Notes under the pieces: model-generated
The model's database searches: none
The model's input: the letters and a program-made list of their open reading frames with translations, nothing else
What the model was told of the DNA's origin: nothing
Shown here: positions 35,755-48,116 of the stretch, in pieces
How positions within the stretch are numbered: the first letter of the stretch is position 1
Layout: every line of letters starts with the position of its first letter
Program-made: the position numbers and the translations under genes
Assembly (NCBI GenBank): GCA_016858145.1
Contig: JAEHOE010000022.1
Coordinates: 620,001-684,000, forward strand
Source of the DNA: Edaphochlamys debaryana
Lineage: Eukaryota > Chlorophyta > Chlorophyceae > Chlamydomonadales
Direction of reading: 5' to 3'
Length of the DNA stretch: 64,000 nucleotides

Positions 35755-38332
35755 ATGCGCCGGCGCGGGGCCCCGCTGCGGGTCTGGGCGGCCCTCGCTG
35801 CCGCCGCACTCCTCGCCGTCGTGGCAGCCCCCGCCGCAGCCGCGCGTGGCGCATCTCTCTCCTCCGCGCCCGCCCCCGTCCTCCCGGCCGCGCCTTCCGA
35901 CGCCGCGCCCGCCGCACCTGACGCTGCGGCCCCGGCCTCAGCGGGGCCGCTCGGCGGCTGGCGGCCGCCGTTTCTCAGCCTTGTGGACCTGGACTTCGGT
36001 CTGGATCTGGGGGCCTTGGCGGCGGCACTCATGGCCCCCCTGCTGCCGCCGCAGCTGCCGCCGCCGCCGCCCCCGTCGGCGCCTGGGCCGCAGCCGCCGC
36101 AGCGGCGGCCTGTGACCCTACAGCCCTACGTCAGCACCGCCGAGGAAGACACCGTCCCCTCCTACGCCCACGCCGCCGCCGTCTCCTCCCAAGCCTCGCC
36201 CCAGCACCCCGCCACCCCCACCTCCACCCCCGCCTCCACCACTGACCCCGGCCCCAGCCCAGCCGCCCCCGCCGACGCCACGCCCCTCCGTCTGTGGCTG
36301 GCGGACCTGGTCCTCCGCTCCGACGACGGCGCACGGGAGGCCCTGCTGCAGAGCCTGCCGGGGCCGCCGCCGCCAGATCTGTCGGGCGATGATCTGGCGA
36401 CTTGGCTGGCGGCGCGGATGCTGGATCTCATGGATCTGCAGCCGCCGGGCACATCCCCGCTGGATCTGGCTTGGCGGGAGGTGGTGGGCGGCGGGCAGGA
36501 CAGCGGCGGCAGTGGGGAGGGGGCCGACGGCGCTGCTGGGGATGGGGCGGAGGAGGCAGATGACCCCGTTCTGGACCCCGCCCTTGACTCGTGGGTGGAT
36601 GAGGGCGAGGCGCTGGAGGCGGCGGCCGAGGCTGACGCCGCCGCCGGCGACGCTCCTTGGGATGCCGCCGAGGCTCGGCTGTACGAGCTGTACGGCACGT
36701 ACGACCCGGTTGACGAGGCGGCTGATGTCATACCCGACGCCGAGTCGTACTACGAGTCCCTGTACAGCAGCGCTGCGAAGGTGTACGGCCCCGACGCCGA
36801 CATGTACGACACCTCCTACTCCGAGGAGTACGAGAGGATGTACGAGCTGTACGAGCATTACGACGACGCTGAGGCGGCGCTCTGGCTGGAGGACGCCGCC
36901 GTGTCGACTCCCGCCGCCGCAGCCCACGACCCTGCCGTTGCCACCGCTACTTCCGCCTCCGTCGCCGACCCCCAGCCTCAGCTGGTGGTCTCCCGCCGCA
37001 CTCGGCACCTCCTGGCGCCAGACGGCAAGCCAGGTGGGGGCCAGGTCTAGGCTGGACCTAGGAATCTGGATCTCAGGGATCTCAGCGATACAAGTTACTT
37101 GGGGCTGATGGTGGGGATGTGCTCACATGCAGCTCCATGACTTGCTTGGTTTGGCTCTGATGGTCGCCTCCCTCTCCCTGCCACCCTGTGCTCAGGCCCT
37201 CGGCGGCGGGGCCCCGAAGACCGCCCACCTCGCCCGTCTGAGCCCAAGCCCGCTAACGTAAGGGACCGAGCGGGTGCCTGAGGGGGGGCCTGTGGCGACG
37301 GGGCTGTGGGGGCCAGGCGGGGCTGGAGATCCTGTGGGGCCCTGTCATGTGTCCGGCTCGTGTTTAGATTGCCGATTGGAACCACGCCGAGAACCCAGCA
37401 AGCATGCCCTCCAACTGCTCCAAGCATGGCTGCAGTCCCCTACCAAACGCTCCCCCCGCCTTTCTCTTCCCCAGGTGTGGATCCCTGGTGTGGTTCGCGT
37501 GCAGCGGGACAGCGACGGAGACGTCAAGGTGGGCGGGTGGCTGGGTGGCGGATGAGGGACAAGATGGGTGGCCGCCGGACAGGAGGGGCGCCGAGTCCCC
37601 TAGGGCCCTAGGGCAGGGAAGGGCACGGCGGAGGGGGGCCCTGAGACGGATCTTGCTCACAGGCCCTATGTGAGGGCGGCGCTCCGACATATCGCTGGCC
37701 TGAGTCCGCGCTTCTGCACGGCAGGCCACGCCCGTCACCCGCACCGCAAAACTGACTGCCCCCTTGCGCCCATCCCAACTTCCACGCCGCACCACCCCCA
37801 GGTCCGCGTGGGCCCACTCGGGTCCATCGTCCGCGTCGACACCAAGTCGCAGGCCCAAGGCGCCGGGCCCAGCCTCCCCATCGGCGCCGATCTCCCCAAT
37901 GGCCTCGGGTCCAATCTCATGGGCGGGGGCCTGCCCGACGGCCCCTTGGCCACTGCCGCCGCCGCCACCCTGCCCAACGCTGGCGGCGTGGGCCCGGCCT
38001 TCCGCGCCGCTGGGACCGCCTCGGCTCTGGCGGCGGAGACTCTGCCGAGCACCAGCGGCCTGGTTCGCAGCTTCGGGATGGGGCTGGATGCTGGGACGGA
38101 TGCAGCGGCGGTGGGTGGTGCGGGGTCAGGGCCAGGGTTTGTGGGTGATGTGGGGTCGGGGTCGGGGCCCGGGGCGCTGGTGGAGGCTGCCGAGGGGCGC
38201 AGGGATGAGGGCGAGCCCAAGCGGGTGGCGGTTAGCGTGGGGCCCGGGCTGGGCCTGGTGCGGTCCTACAGCGACGGCGAGCGGAGCTACACGAATGTGG
38301 GGGGCATGGTGCGCGTTGCGACGGGCAAGTGA
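35755..38332 (+). CDS. Unrecognised secreted acidic Ala/Pro-rich protein, 641 aa
   Basis: Exons 35755-37033, 37196-37257, 37475-37528 and 37802-38332, phases consistent. A signal peptide (LRVWAALAAAALLAVVAAPA) follows the Met, so secretion is likely. Next come a Pro-rich linker (LLPPQLPPPPPPSAPGP), then two similar acidic segments (ATPLRLWLADLVLRSDD and DLATWLAARMLDLMDL), then a Tyr/Asp/Glu-rich region with RLYELYGTYDPVDEA and YERMYELYEHYDDAEAA. After a short basic insert the C-terminal exons encode VRVGPLGSIVRVDTKS and Gly/Ala-rich sequence ending MVRVATGK. I recognise no domain. The ELYGTYD/ELYEHYD repeats look helical and highly acidic. Role unknown; an extracellular or wall protein is possible. 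Confidence 0.75.
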
Positions 38333-38540
38333 GGGCCCCAGAGCTGAGTCCGGAGCGCCTGACTCATCCGTGCCGGTGGCTGCCGGAGGGCAGGGCTTGA
38401 GCTGGCCGCGCCTGTTCAGGCGGATGACGAGGAGAGGCCGAATAAGATATAGCCCCCTGTTATGACCCGATCCGGCAATGGTTTGACAGGGTGGACTGTG
38501 CTGGGGTTGCGCTGATGTTGTGTTGTCATGGGTCCGGCCT

Positions 38541-38545
38541 TGTAA
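38541..38545 (+). terminator. Candidate TGTAA poly(A) signal
   Basis: TGTAA about 210 bp past the stop of the acidic secreted-protein gene, on the transcribed strand. Confidence 0.4.
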
Positions 38546-39248
38546 GGACGAACTGGCTCCAAGCCGGGGGACATGCTTGGAAGGGCTTGGAAGGTGGCTC
38601 GATGCAACACGTCAAAGCATGCTCACGGCCTCACGTGGCCTCTGCTCACAACCTTGCAACCAGCAACACTGCAGCCCCAAGCGCCGACTCCCACGGCCCA
38701 GCTGCGCTCAGTTCTCTCCAAATGTTCTTAGTCAGTCCCTGGCTGGGACCAGCCAGGCAGTACGCCGTGTCCGGACCGACAGTCCCCTCAGTCCAACAGT
38801 GTAAGCAGTCTTGCGGCCGCTTGCTTACGTCAACAGTGGTCCGATTCGCCACAACCAGTAGAAGTTCCCCGTCGTTCCCGTTCCCGCCGTTCCCGCAATG
38901 CTAGTACCATAGCCCAAAGGCCTCAGCGGGGAGTCCGGCGGTGGCGTGCCGAACCGCCTTTCCCCCACGGCCGACGGCCGCAGTCCGACACGGCCACTGA
39001 CAGTTTCTGTTCCCGTCTCAGGGGGAATCTCCACGGCACGTCCTGCACCGCCCCCGAGCCAGCAGCCTATCGCGCCCCACCCTGCCAGTTGCATGCCCGC
39101 CGCCCCAGTTGCCTCGGCACCTTGGCGCTCTGCTCCCTCCCCGCCGCGCCCCTGTGCACCCCATGCGTCTCTTGGTCCAAGGCCTCCACCCCCCCACTCC
39201 CCCTGGCAACGCCGTGCCGACCGCCCTGCTAGGGGCAGCTGCAGGCCC
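38546..39248. other. Convergent 3' region without a gene
   Basis: About 700 bp between the acidic secreted-protein gene (plus) and the RNA-binding protein gene (minus). It should carry the latter's 3' untranslated region. A short cgttcccg/cgttcccg repeat lies near 38,870-38,895. No coding support on either strand. Confidence 0.4.
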
Positions 39249-42200
39249 TCAGCCGTAGTAGCCCTGGCCGGGCATGGGCCCCTGATGCGGCATGCCGTAC
39301 GGGCCCTGCTGGGGCCCGCCGTACGGCCCGGACGGCGGCATGCCCTGGGGCCCGCCGGGGCCCTGCTGCGGGGCGGGCCCTACGCCAGGGTAGCCCTGCT
39401 GCTGCCCGCCTTGGGACATCGGCGGAGCGCCGCCTCCCTGGGAGGAGGAAAGCAGGATTGGGACGAGGAGGTTATAACTATACATGTGTCAGCACCACCA
39501 ATGCGACGGGACCTCTCTACCCCGCCCATAGCCCACCTGCTGCTGGTAGTACTGGTAGTACTGCTGCTGGTACTGCTGATACTGGTCCTGCGCGCCGTAC
39601 GGCTGCTGCTGCTGTACGGGCGGTTGCTGCTGTCCGTACGGCGCCGGCTGCTGCGGCCCCGGGGCCTGCTGATGCTGCTGCGGGCCTGGCGGCTGTGCGT
39701 AGCCGGGGTACTGCCCCTGGCCCTGCATTGCCTGCTGGGGACCCGCGGGCGCCTGCACGCCGTACTGCTGCTGCTCTACGGCGCCGTACGCATACGCCGT
39801 GTACGGCGCGCGGGTGGGGCCGCCAGAGCCGTCGGCGGGGACGGGCGGCGGCACGGCGCCGATGCCGGCCTTTGTGGTCTGCCCCGGCGGGGGTGAGGCG
39901 GGGCCGGAGAAGCCGATACCGCCGTGGTCGTGGCTGCCGGGCTGCTTGGCGCCTGGCAAGGACAAGGACAGGTGAAAGATCCCGGCTTAGTAAATATATC
40001 AAGGTGCTGTACTGCGGGCTGGTTGTGCATGCGCAGGAGCAACGACGGTGGTGCGACGGGAGCCGCGCCGCACCCCGCCCCGCCCCTGGCCGCCTCTTCC
40101 CGTCTCGTCCCGTCCCGCGCTCACCCACTGCCGGCGGCGCGGTGCTCCCCTCAGCGTGCGGCACCCCCGCCGCGGCCGCCAGCTCCTGCCGCTCCACCAC
40201 GGTGTGCAGCTCGCCGCCCCGCACGAAGGCCGAGGATGGGCGCTGAGCGGGCGGCGGGGGCTGCTGGGGCGGCGGGGGCTGCGGCGGCGGCAGGCCGCCC
40301 TGCGGGCCCGGGCCCTCCGGGTGCGGGCCGGGCGGCTTGGCCGGAACCGCGTTGGGGTTCGGGTTGAACCGTTCGATATTGGCTGCGCCGGCAGGCGATG
40401 CGAATGGTTTGGGGGCATGGTCTGGTTGAGTTTCGAGCCCGAGCAAGTACAGCATTCGGATTGCCATGAGCCCCCATGAACGCTAAGCCGGTTGCCCCAT
40501 ATGACCGCATGCCAGCACGCCGCATCACACCCCGCCCTAGCCCCGGCCTCGCACCGTGCATCTGACGCTTGGGCGGCGGGGGGACGTGGTGGAAGCTCTC
40601 GCCGGGCCGCTTGGGACCCTCGCCCTGGCCGGGCGGCGGGTAGGCCGTGTAGGGCGCGGCCGGCGGCGGCGCGCCGGGGTAGCCGCCGGGGCCGCCCGGT
40701 GGCGGGGCCATGCCCCCCGGGCCGCCGGGCGGCGGCGCGCCGTAGGCCGCGGGCGGCGGTGCGAAGCTGGGCGGGTGCGCGTAGGCGCCCGGCGCGGGTG
40801 CGCGCGGGGGGCCCATGCCCGGCGGCGGCTGGGGCCCGGGCATGAACTGGGCCAGGCTGGGGTCATTGACGACCATGTGGCTCAGGCGGGGGGCGTTGCC
40901 CTGTGGGTGGAGGGGTGGGGTGGCGGGGTGATGGCGGAGGGTGGCTCAGGCAGGGCAGGGCAGTTTGCGGCGGTGTCTGGACGGCTTCCCCACCACGGCA
41001 CCGGGCTGTCAGCCTGCACCTGACCTGATGCCCGGGCGTGCTGCCCGTAACTCGTGTATCGGTACCCACTCCCGGCCGACCGCTCTCCGCGCCCCCTCCC
41101 CACCGTGACGATGATCTGCTGCTCCGCCTCCCGCAGCCGCTGCTTGAGCAGAGCCCGCAGCTGCTCGTACTCGCCCCGCAGCTCCATCAGGCGGGAGGCC
41201 TGGAGGGGGGGGATGTATGGACGGTGACGTGCACAGGCAGGGAGGTAGGCAGGGAGGGAGGACAGGCGCGGCCTTGGCCAGTGTTCGGGAGATGACGCAC
41301 AACATCCTTGCCATGACAGCTATGGCACACTGCCTGTGTTTATCAGCCCATGCCGGAAGCCGGAAGCCTCGCGCAGCGGTCCGCCCCGCCTCCCACCGGC
41401 TCCTCCCTGTCCGCCCCGCTGCCCACCCACCGTCACGTGCTCCTTGGCGCTGGGACCCGGAAACTTGCCCGCGCCCTCCAGGTTGGCCGGCACCGCCCCG
41501 CGGATGCCGGTGCGGACCTCCTCGCTGAAGCCCTCCATCACCTCCTGCGGCCGCCATGGGGATGTGGGTCGGGGGCACCAAGGGTGAGCACTGGCAAAGG
41601 GCGCGAAGGAGAGCAGATGCGTGGCCGCTGCCCCGTCACTCAACAACACCCGCTTGCTGCACGGCGGCTTCCGCAGAACAGCCCTCCCGCGCGCATGCTT
41701 ACACCAGGTCAGCAAACCCCAAAGCATGAACACCCCGCCCCCCCGAGGTCTGCTCCAACACGCTTCGCGCACGCACGCACCTCGTTTCTGGCCCAGTCGC
41801 AGATGACCGGCTTGAGGCCCGCAGCCACCAGGAAGGGCCGCTCGCGGGTGCCCTGTGCGAGCGGGGCAAGAGGGCAGGTGAGGGCGTTGGGTGGGGAGGA
41901 GCGCGCGGGTGTTGAATCGAGAGGGGGCCCTCGACAAGCAGGGACTTGCCTCCTCGATCAGGACCTTCAATCACCATGAGCCTTCAGTTCGGTCCTTGTC
42001 CCCAAGGGCCAACCTCATACCACAGCTCGCGGGTTCCCGTCATGCCTCGACCCTGTGCCTTCCCAGAGTTCCCCACCCACCTCGATCGCCTTCACAGCGA
42101 ACCGCTTGTTCTCAAACGACACGAACCCCCATCTGGCGAAGGGCGGGAGCAGGGGAACGCGGGGGCGGGGGGCAGGCGTCAGAGGGTTGGGTCGAGACGG

Positions 42201-43673
42201 TACGCGGGCGCTTAGACGCGCGGACGCTTCAGTGCTGAGCAGTGCACCGAGGCAGCTGTGGTGGAGCGTGGCTAGGCAGAGGGGGTTGGCAGGATGGGCT
42301 TGAGGTGAAGTGCAGTGCACGGAGGGATATGCGAAGGGGTGTGCAGGGGGTGCTGATGCGGGACTGCTAAGGGGACGCGCTACGAGGGGTGTACACGGGG
42401 CACGCGTGGGTGTGGCGGGTTGCGGGCGGGTACGCGGGTCAGGGCTAGGCACGGCAGGCGGGGAGGTACGGGCAGAGTGAGAGGCAGTTAGCGAGCTGGT
42501 GACCAACCCTTTGGAGGTGTTGTTGGGGGCATCGCAAGCAATAACGGCCTTGTTTACAGCACCAAACTGGCTGAACGCCGCCTGGAGCATCTGTTGGCAG
42601 GGGGCATGGGTCGAAGTGTGCGGCAGAAGGAATAGAGAAGGGGCAGGCAGGGGTGAGTTCAGGGGCAGACAGGCGCAAGGGATACCAGTCAACTGGTACG
42701 GCACAGGCACGCAGGGCTCCCAAGCAAGCCGAAGGGAGGGGCCGGGCCGCCAGGCGGGAAGGCAGTGTGTGGCGACGGGGTCCATGGTGGTGGTTGTGGT
42801 GGGGTGGGAGGCCAGGGGGGCAAGCCGGTCGCAGAGCCACCGTGGGGGGTGCGGCGAGCAGCGGAGAGTTCGGTAGTCGGGTGGGCGGCGGCGGGGTAGG
42901 TGCGACGGTATCCAAAGGGCAGAGGCGTGACTCCGGGCGGCAGGGGGCGCCGCGGAGGCGGGTTAGCACCAGCAAGGGCCCCCTGGGGAAGCCCCTAACT
43001 TAGTGGCATTAGGGCCTAAGCCCCTAACTTCAGAGTCCAAGGGGACGGGCCTCCAGCAACCCCGCCGCTGGCTCCCGTGTGCTCCAGCATGCAGGCAAGC
43101 TGGACCCAGGAGGACCCGGCAGGGGCTAGGGCGTTCGGCAACCTTGCACGCCTAGCCACCGATGCCGACGCCAAGCCGCTCTGCGCACCTCGTTGGTCAC
43201 GTTGTCATGCAGGTTGCCCACCCACAGGACTCGCTGGTTGTGCGACCTGCCAGATCGCCAGGCACGGGTGCGACTCCGTGGTGAGTTTGTCTGTGGCTGC
43301 CGAGCTAACCCATCCTTGCTCGCGTGGGACGCCCGTTGGGGGCGATTGCTTACCACTTGACGCCAATTTGCTTGCCCATCCAGTCGTAACGGTTGAGCGC
43401 CTTCTTCGCCTTCACGGCATCCAGGTGCGTCCCCATCCTGCGTATCCAATGACGCGCAGGTAATCAGGCTGGTCGCCACCAGCGTTGCGGGCGTTCCGGC
43501 ACTCGCCTGATAATGCATGACTGCGAAGCCGAAGGACCCGCTGGCGCCTTCTTGTTTACAATCACAGCTTCCTTGACGATCCCGTGTGCTCCGAAGAGCC
43601 CGCGAAGCTCCGGCTCGGTCACGTCGGCCGGCAAACCGGTCACGTAGAGCTCCTCGCAGCCCCACAAGCTCAT
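39249..43673 (-). CDS. DBHS/NONO-like RNA-binding protein with two RRMs
   Basis: Exons: 43673-43507 (tentative), 43437-43354, 43246-43189, 42590-42508, 42132-42081, 41852-41781, 41544-41431, 41199-41104, 40900-40555, 40382-40125, 39952-39537 and 39437-39249; about 644 aa. RRM1 starts ELYVTGLPADVTEPELRGLF and ends DAVKAKKALNRYDWMGKQIG. RRM2 is RVLWVGNLHDNVTNEMLQAA, then GWGFVSFENKRFAVKAIE. Next come GTRERPFLVAAGLKPVICDW (NOPS-like), GKFPGPSAKEHVTVA and a coiled coil (LMELRGEYEQLRALLKQRLR). This order is that of DBHS proteins, nuclear splicing and paraspeckle factors. The C-terminal half is Pro/Gly/Gln-rich with QYQQYQQQYYQYYQQQ, a prion-like low-complexity tail. The exon 1-2 junction is odd: it needs a GC donor, and an RNP1-like motif lies in another frame (see findings). 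Confidence 0.8.
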
Positions 43674-44144
43674 TCTTTCTATGCTATGGGGCGTAAGTTG
43701 TAGCGCAAGGGGAGCTGTCGGGGGCGCCGAGGTGCTGAGGTGTGCATGCGCATCATCCAGCAAGGGTGGGGGCAAACACGCCGCGGCGCCCCCGCTCGCC
43801 CCATACAGCCACCCGCGACCAGCCCAACAATTGCGTCAAGTCTGTGCCCCCAAATCCCACCGGTGATGGTGATGGCAGGGAGATGTTCTCACTGCTCTCT
43901 TTACATGAGGAACGCGAGCCCCGCCGCGTGGCGGCAACGCAGAGCAAGCGCGCCCAAAGGAGGCTCGCCAGGCGGGAGGAAACGATTAATAGGTGCGGGC
44001 GGTGGTGCGGGACGGTGGGAGTGCTGGCGGGAGCGCTGCAGCATGGGGCGCTCAGGCGGCAGCACGGCAAGCCCCGCAGCCTGTTGCCCATAAACTCCGC
44101 GTTACTGGCACGTTTCGTGGCTGTCCGACATGCCTAGACCGTGG
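43674..44144. promoter_or_regulatory. Divergent promoter region, RNA-binding protein / 539-aa gene
   Basis: About 470 bp between two divergent start codons. It should contain both promoters and 5' leaders. No recognisable box was found. Confidence 0.35.
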
Positions 44145-47100
44145 ATGCGCCGCAAAGCCCCAGTCGCGTCGACCTCATCGTCGTTATTTCTCGCTTTCGC
44201 AGACTTGAATCATCAACAACTTCCGTGAGCGAGGATGAGCGGCCGTCACGCTCTCAGGTGCGACGGGGCGCTGCAGCTGCGGACCCGAGTTCGGGACCTG
44301 CTGGGCAAACCAAACACGTGCGGGCACACGTCCCGGTACACCTTCGGTCCGGGCTCTCTGCTGCAGCATCCCTTCCTTTACGGCACGGCTGAGCGCTAGA
44401 ATGTATGGCAGTAGCGGTTGTGGGGCCTCTTCCTGGATGCAACGGCCAGGGCCATCGGGATGGTGGCATCTGGGAGGCCCGAGCTGGGCCGCGCTGGGCC
44501 TGGTCGGGATGGCCAGCCGGGCCCGGGCCTGGGGTCACCAGTAACGGTCAGCGCCGCTCGTCTGCTGTGCTTGCGCTCTGCTAGTTCCAGCGCAGACCTG
44601 ACCCTCACAATGCATCCGAAAAGGTCTACGCGTTTTGCGAGCTCTTACGGGCTTGTGGTCAGTAGCAGGCCCGGCTGTGCCCGGCCAATCGCCGACAGGT
44701 CCGCCCGTGCCCACCCCAGGACCCTGAGCGGCTTGCAGCTGCACTGTACGACGAGCTCCTGGGAGGGGCGCAGGAGTTCGATGCCTCGATACTTGAGGAC
44801 ATTGCAGCTCAGGTTAGTTGCAAAAGATCCTAAGCCCCCTCCTCCGCGCCCTCTGTGTGTACCCACGCTCACACACAAACCCATACTCGCCAGCCCAACC
44901 GGGCCTGCGCTAGGCCCCCGCTTCCTTCTTGCGCGCCTGTAGTGCGCTTGCTCTCCCGTACTCTTGAGCCTCAGCACCATAACGCATACGTCTAGAATGG
45001 GCAAGGTCACCGCCAAGCGCTTGGTGTGGGTCGGTCTGTGCGGCTGCCCGCAGGTACAGCGCGTGAGCCTGAGCCAGGCCCGCCGCGCGGACGCCACCCC
45101 ACCGGCCGCTGGCTCCCCCGGTCGTGCGGGGCTGGCGTGCGACCAGGTGTGTGGGGGTGGGCGCCAGGGGGTTTGGAGTGGTGGTGGTGGGGAGCCGGGG
45201 CCCGAGGGCCTGGGCGGGTCTAGGAGCGACCTGCCCGAGGCCCGTCCAGGCGGCATGCCAACCCATGGCCAAACAGCCTTCATTAGTACACAGCCGACGC
45301 ACGCCCTGGCCCTGATGCCCACGTCTGCCCACCAACCTGTGTAGCCCTTCCCTCCGCCCCCAACCCCTCAGCCGCTGGTTGCCGGCTGGGGCCTCCGGGG
45401 CGCCAGCGGAGCGTCCACCGCCTCCTCCTCCTCGCCGCGCTCCACCTCCGCCGCCGGCGCCAGCCAGCTCGCCCACGCCTCCCCCTGGGCCGCCCACGGC
45501 GGCGGCAGCGTCGACGGCAGCACCGCCGCCGCCAAGCTGCGCGCCCTGGCCGCACAGGACCGCACCCGGGACCGTCTCGGCCTGCCCCTGCACCGGCAGC
45601 TGGCGGGGCAGCAGCCGCGGGCGCAGGGCGGCCCCAAGAACATCTACAAACAGCTCGTTCACGAGGAGGAGTACCCGGAGCTGCCTGCGGCTGCGGCGCC
45701 GGCCAAGGCCGCGACCGGAAACACGTGGGGCCACGTGGGCGGCCGACGGCAGCCGCGGACCGGGTCCTCCGGCCACTCCCACCTCCACGTGCGAGGCCGG
45801 CATGGTGAGCGGCACAAGACTTGACACAAGACTTTAGGTAGCCCGGAGCGTTTGCACAGCGTGTTTGTTTGGGTCTCGCGTTTATGGCATGGTGCTTGGT
45901 CGGCAATTGCCAAGGCAGCAGGCTAGCCTAGCGTTTGGCTGACGGGGCGGACCAGCACACGCATCCACGGATGCGGCTGGCTGGCCGGACGGTGCGACGG
46001 GACCGCCCTTGAGACCGCGCAACAGCGGCAGCTGTGTTGATGCGGAGAGCTGCGTGCGTGTGTCTCCTTAATCCGCAGGCGCCCACGGCGGCGCGGGCAT
46101 CAAAGTCCTCAACACAGCGCATGACGTGGCTCGGACCGGCGCGCCGCACGCCAGCAGCGGGGCTGCGGGCGGCGACGGCCTCAACCTGCCGCTGTTGTGG
46201 TGAGCATTCGTTTTCTGCCGCCTTGACTGCGCCTCATGCCGCTGCAAGACAGGGAATGCAAGCTCTGAGGCATGACCTCCGCAGCGTGGGCTGCCGGAAG
46301 CCCCCGGCACTCACAAAAAGCAGCTCATTGTCCCCGATAAACCACGGCTCGACCCGCACGCCCCTGTCACTGGACCTCTGCTCGGAACGCGCGTGCCGAT
46401 GGTTGTCTGGCCTCCGCCTCGGCCTCCGCCTCCGCCCCGCCCCCAGGGACCTTCTGGACGGCGGCATGAGCCTGCTGGCGGACCCGCTGGCAGACGACAC
46501 GCTGTCGGGCCCCAGCCCGGAGGCGCAGGCCGCCATCCGGCGCCTGGCCGCAGCCCAGATCGAAGCGGCCGAAGCGGCGGAGGGCGGTCCGGTGAGTGGA
46601 CAGCGCTCCTCGTTTACGGTCAGGGGCCGTGCTGGGGCTAGGGTACAGGAGGAGGTCGGGGAGGAGCATGCCAGGAGGCGGCTTTCGTACGGTCTCGTTC
46701 GAAACCCAATACCCCGTCCTCCCGCACAGGCGCGCGGCGTGTCACAGGAGGACATGATCGCAATGATGGCCCGCGCCGCGAGCCGCCAGCGCCCCAAAGG
46801 CTCCTCCTCACGCCGCCGCGGCGGCATCGGCGGCGACGGCGAGGCCGACGCCGGCGATCGAGACGGCCAAAGGCGCGGACGTGTGGGTCGGGAGAGGGAC
46901 GCGGATGCCGACGGCGGCAGCGAGTACGGCGGATCTGGATCTGGATCCAGCTCAAGCAGTGAAGACGAGAGCCACTTCTACCCGATCTGTGATGCCGTGC
47001 GAGACTGGAGGCACACGGTGAGGGTCGGGGGCAGACGGGGGCTGTGTTGGCGCTTTCGGGGGCTTGCATGCATGCATGTTAGAACTGGCCCTTCCCGGCT

Positions 47101-47795
47101 GGGGGTATCGCGTCGGAGGGGCCCTCGGTGCGCCGCTGAACCCGTGCTGACCACGGCGCCCTCCGTGCCTCTTGCCCCGTGCAGCGCCTGTGGATGGAGC
47201 GCCACGACTGGGTGCGCGTCACGGACACGAGTGGCAAGCACCACAAGTGAGCGCGTTGCAACGGGATAGGGTGTTGGGGTCAGACGCCGACGCTGCCGAA
47301 CATGCGAGGTGCCCCCACGGGCTCTCTCCCCCAGCGCCTTGTCACTTCTCCGTACATCCTCCTGCGTCCTGAGCTCCTCATGACCTGCCCCTCCCCGCCC
47401 AGGTACCGCCGCCTGCTGCCCAACGGCCAGATCCAGACGCAGACGGTGTGCTGCTCCTCGTCGGACGCAATACGGGGCATCCGCAACCTCCAGGCCGACT
47501 TAGCGCGCAAGGTGAGCTTTGCTTCGGGGCGGGGGGGCCGCACGGACGGAGCTGCGCGGGTTCTAGCGGGGACCCGATATGGCCGGGCAAAATGGTTGAA
47601 ATGTCTGTGTGGGGCACGAGGTCTGGCCAGTCTTTCGGGCCCTGCCCATGTTTGACTACAAGTCGCCATCTCTCGTGCTATCCACAGGATGCGGAGGCGA
47701 ACGAGGTCATTCGGCAGTGGCGCAGCCAGCAGCGCGAGCGGAAGCGGGCGGAGCGGGCCGCAGCCGCGGCCGCGGCGGCGGCCATGGAGCCCTAG
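44145..47795 (+). CDS. Unrecognised protein, 11 exons, about 539 aa
   Basis: Exons 44145-44224, 44591-44657, 44699-44812, 45054-45146, 45372-45804, 46079-46199, 46447-46591, 46730-47017, 47185-47246, 47403-47511 and 47688-47795; phases consistent. From exon 3 on the model is firm. Exon 3 encodes a helical stretch (RLAAALYDELLGGAQEFDAS). Exon 5 is Ala/Ser-rich and ends with GPKNIYKQLVHEEEYPELP. A disordered Arg/Asp/Gly-rich part follows. A compact conserved-looking C-terminus then reads HFYPICDAVRDWRHTRLWME, then HDWVRVTDTSGKHHKYRRLL, then IRGIRNLQADLARKDAEANE and a basic coiled coil. I do not recognise the family. No signal peptide or membrane span, so probably cytosolic or nuclear. The first two exons are uncertain: a second frame in exon 2 reads ASEKVYAFCELLRAC and looks equally protein-like. 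Confidence 0.65.
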
Positions 47796-48111
47796 CAGCC
47801 GTGCGACGTGTCTTGTCTCGCGGTCGCGCCACAGCTTGACGTGGCGTTGACCGTTGACCGCCAGCCTACGACGTGGATTGCGATTGCACGGAAGTCTGAC
47901 TTCTTGGACTGCCGGGAGCGACAGCTGCCTCGGACCCCGGTGCGGCACAGGTGGCTTGGAGGCCGGTGCGGACGCGTAGGCGCATGCGCGCACTGCGTGG
48001 GCAGCAGTTGGCGATACAGGGGCGCGCTGGCTAGGGCGCAACGGACGGACCGAACGCTCGGCCCTGCGACGGCAGGGGTGTACAGTAAGATACGCGTCGG
48101 GTGTGTCGGGT

Positions 48112-48116
48112 TGTAA
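48112..48116 (+). terminator. Candidate TGTAA poly(A) signal
   Basis: TGTAA about 320 bp downstream of the stop at 47793-47795 on the same strand. Confidence 0.4.
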
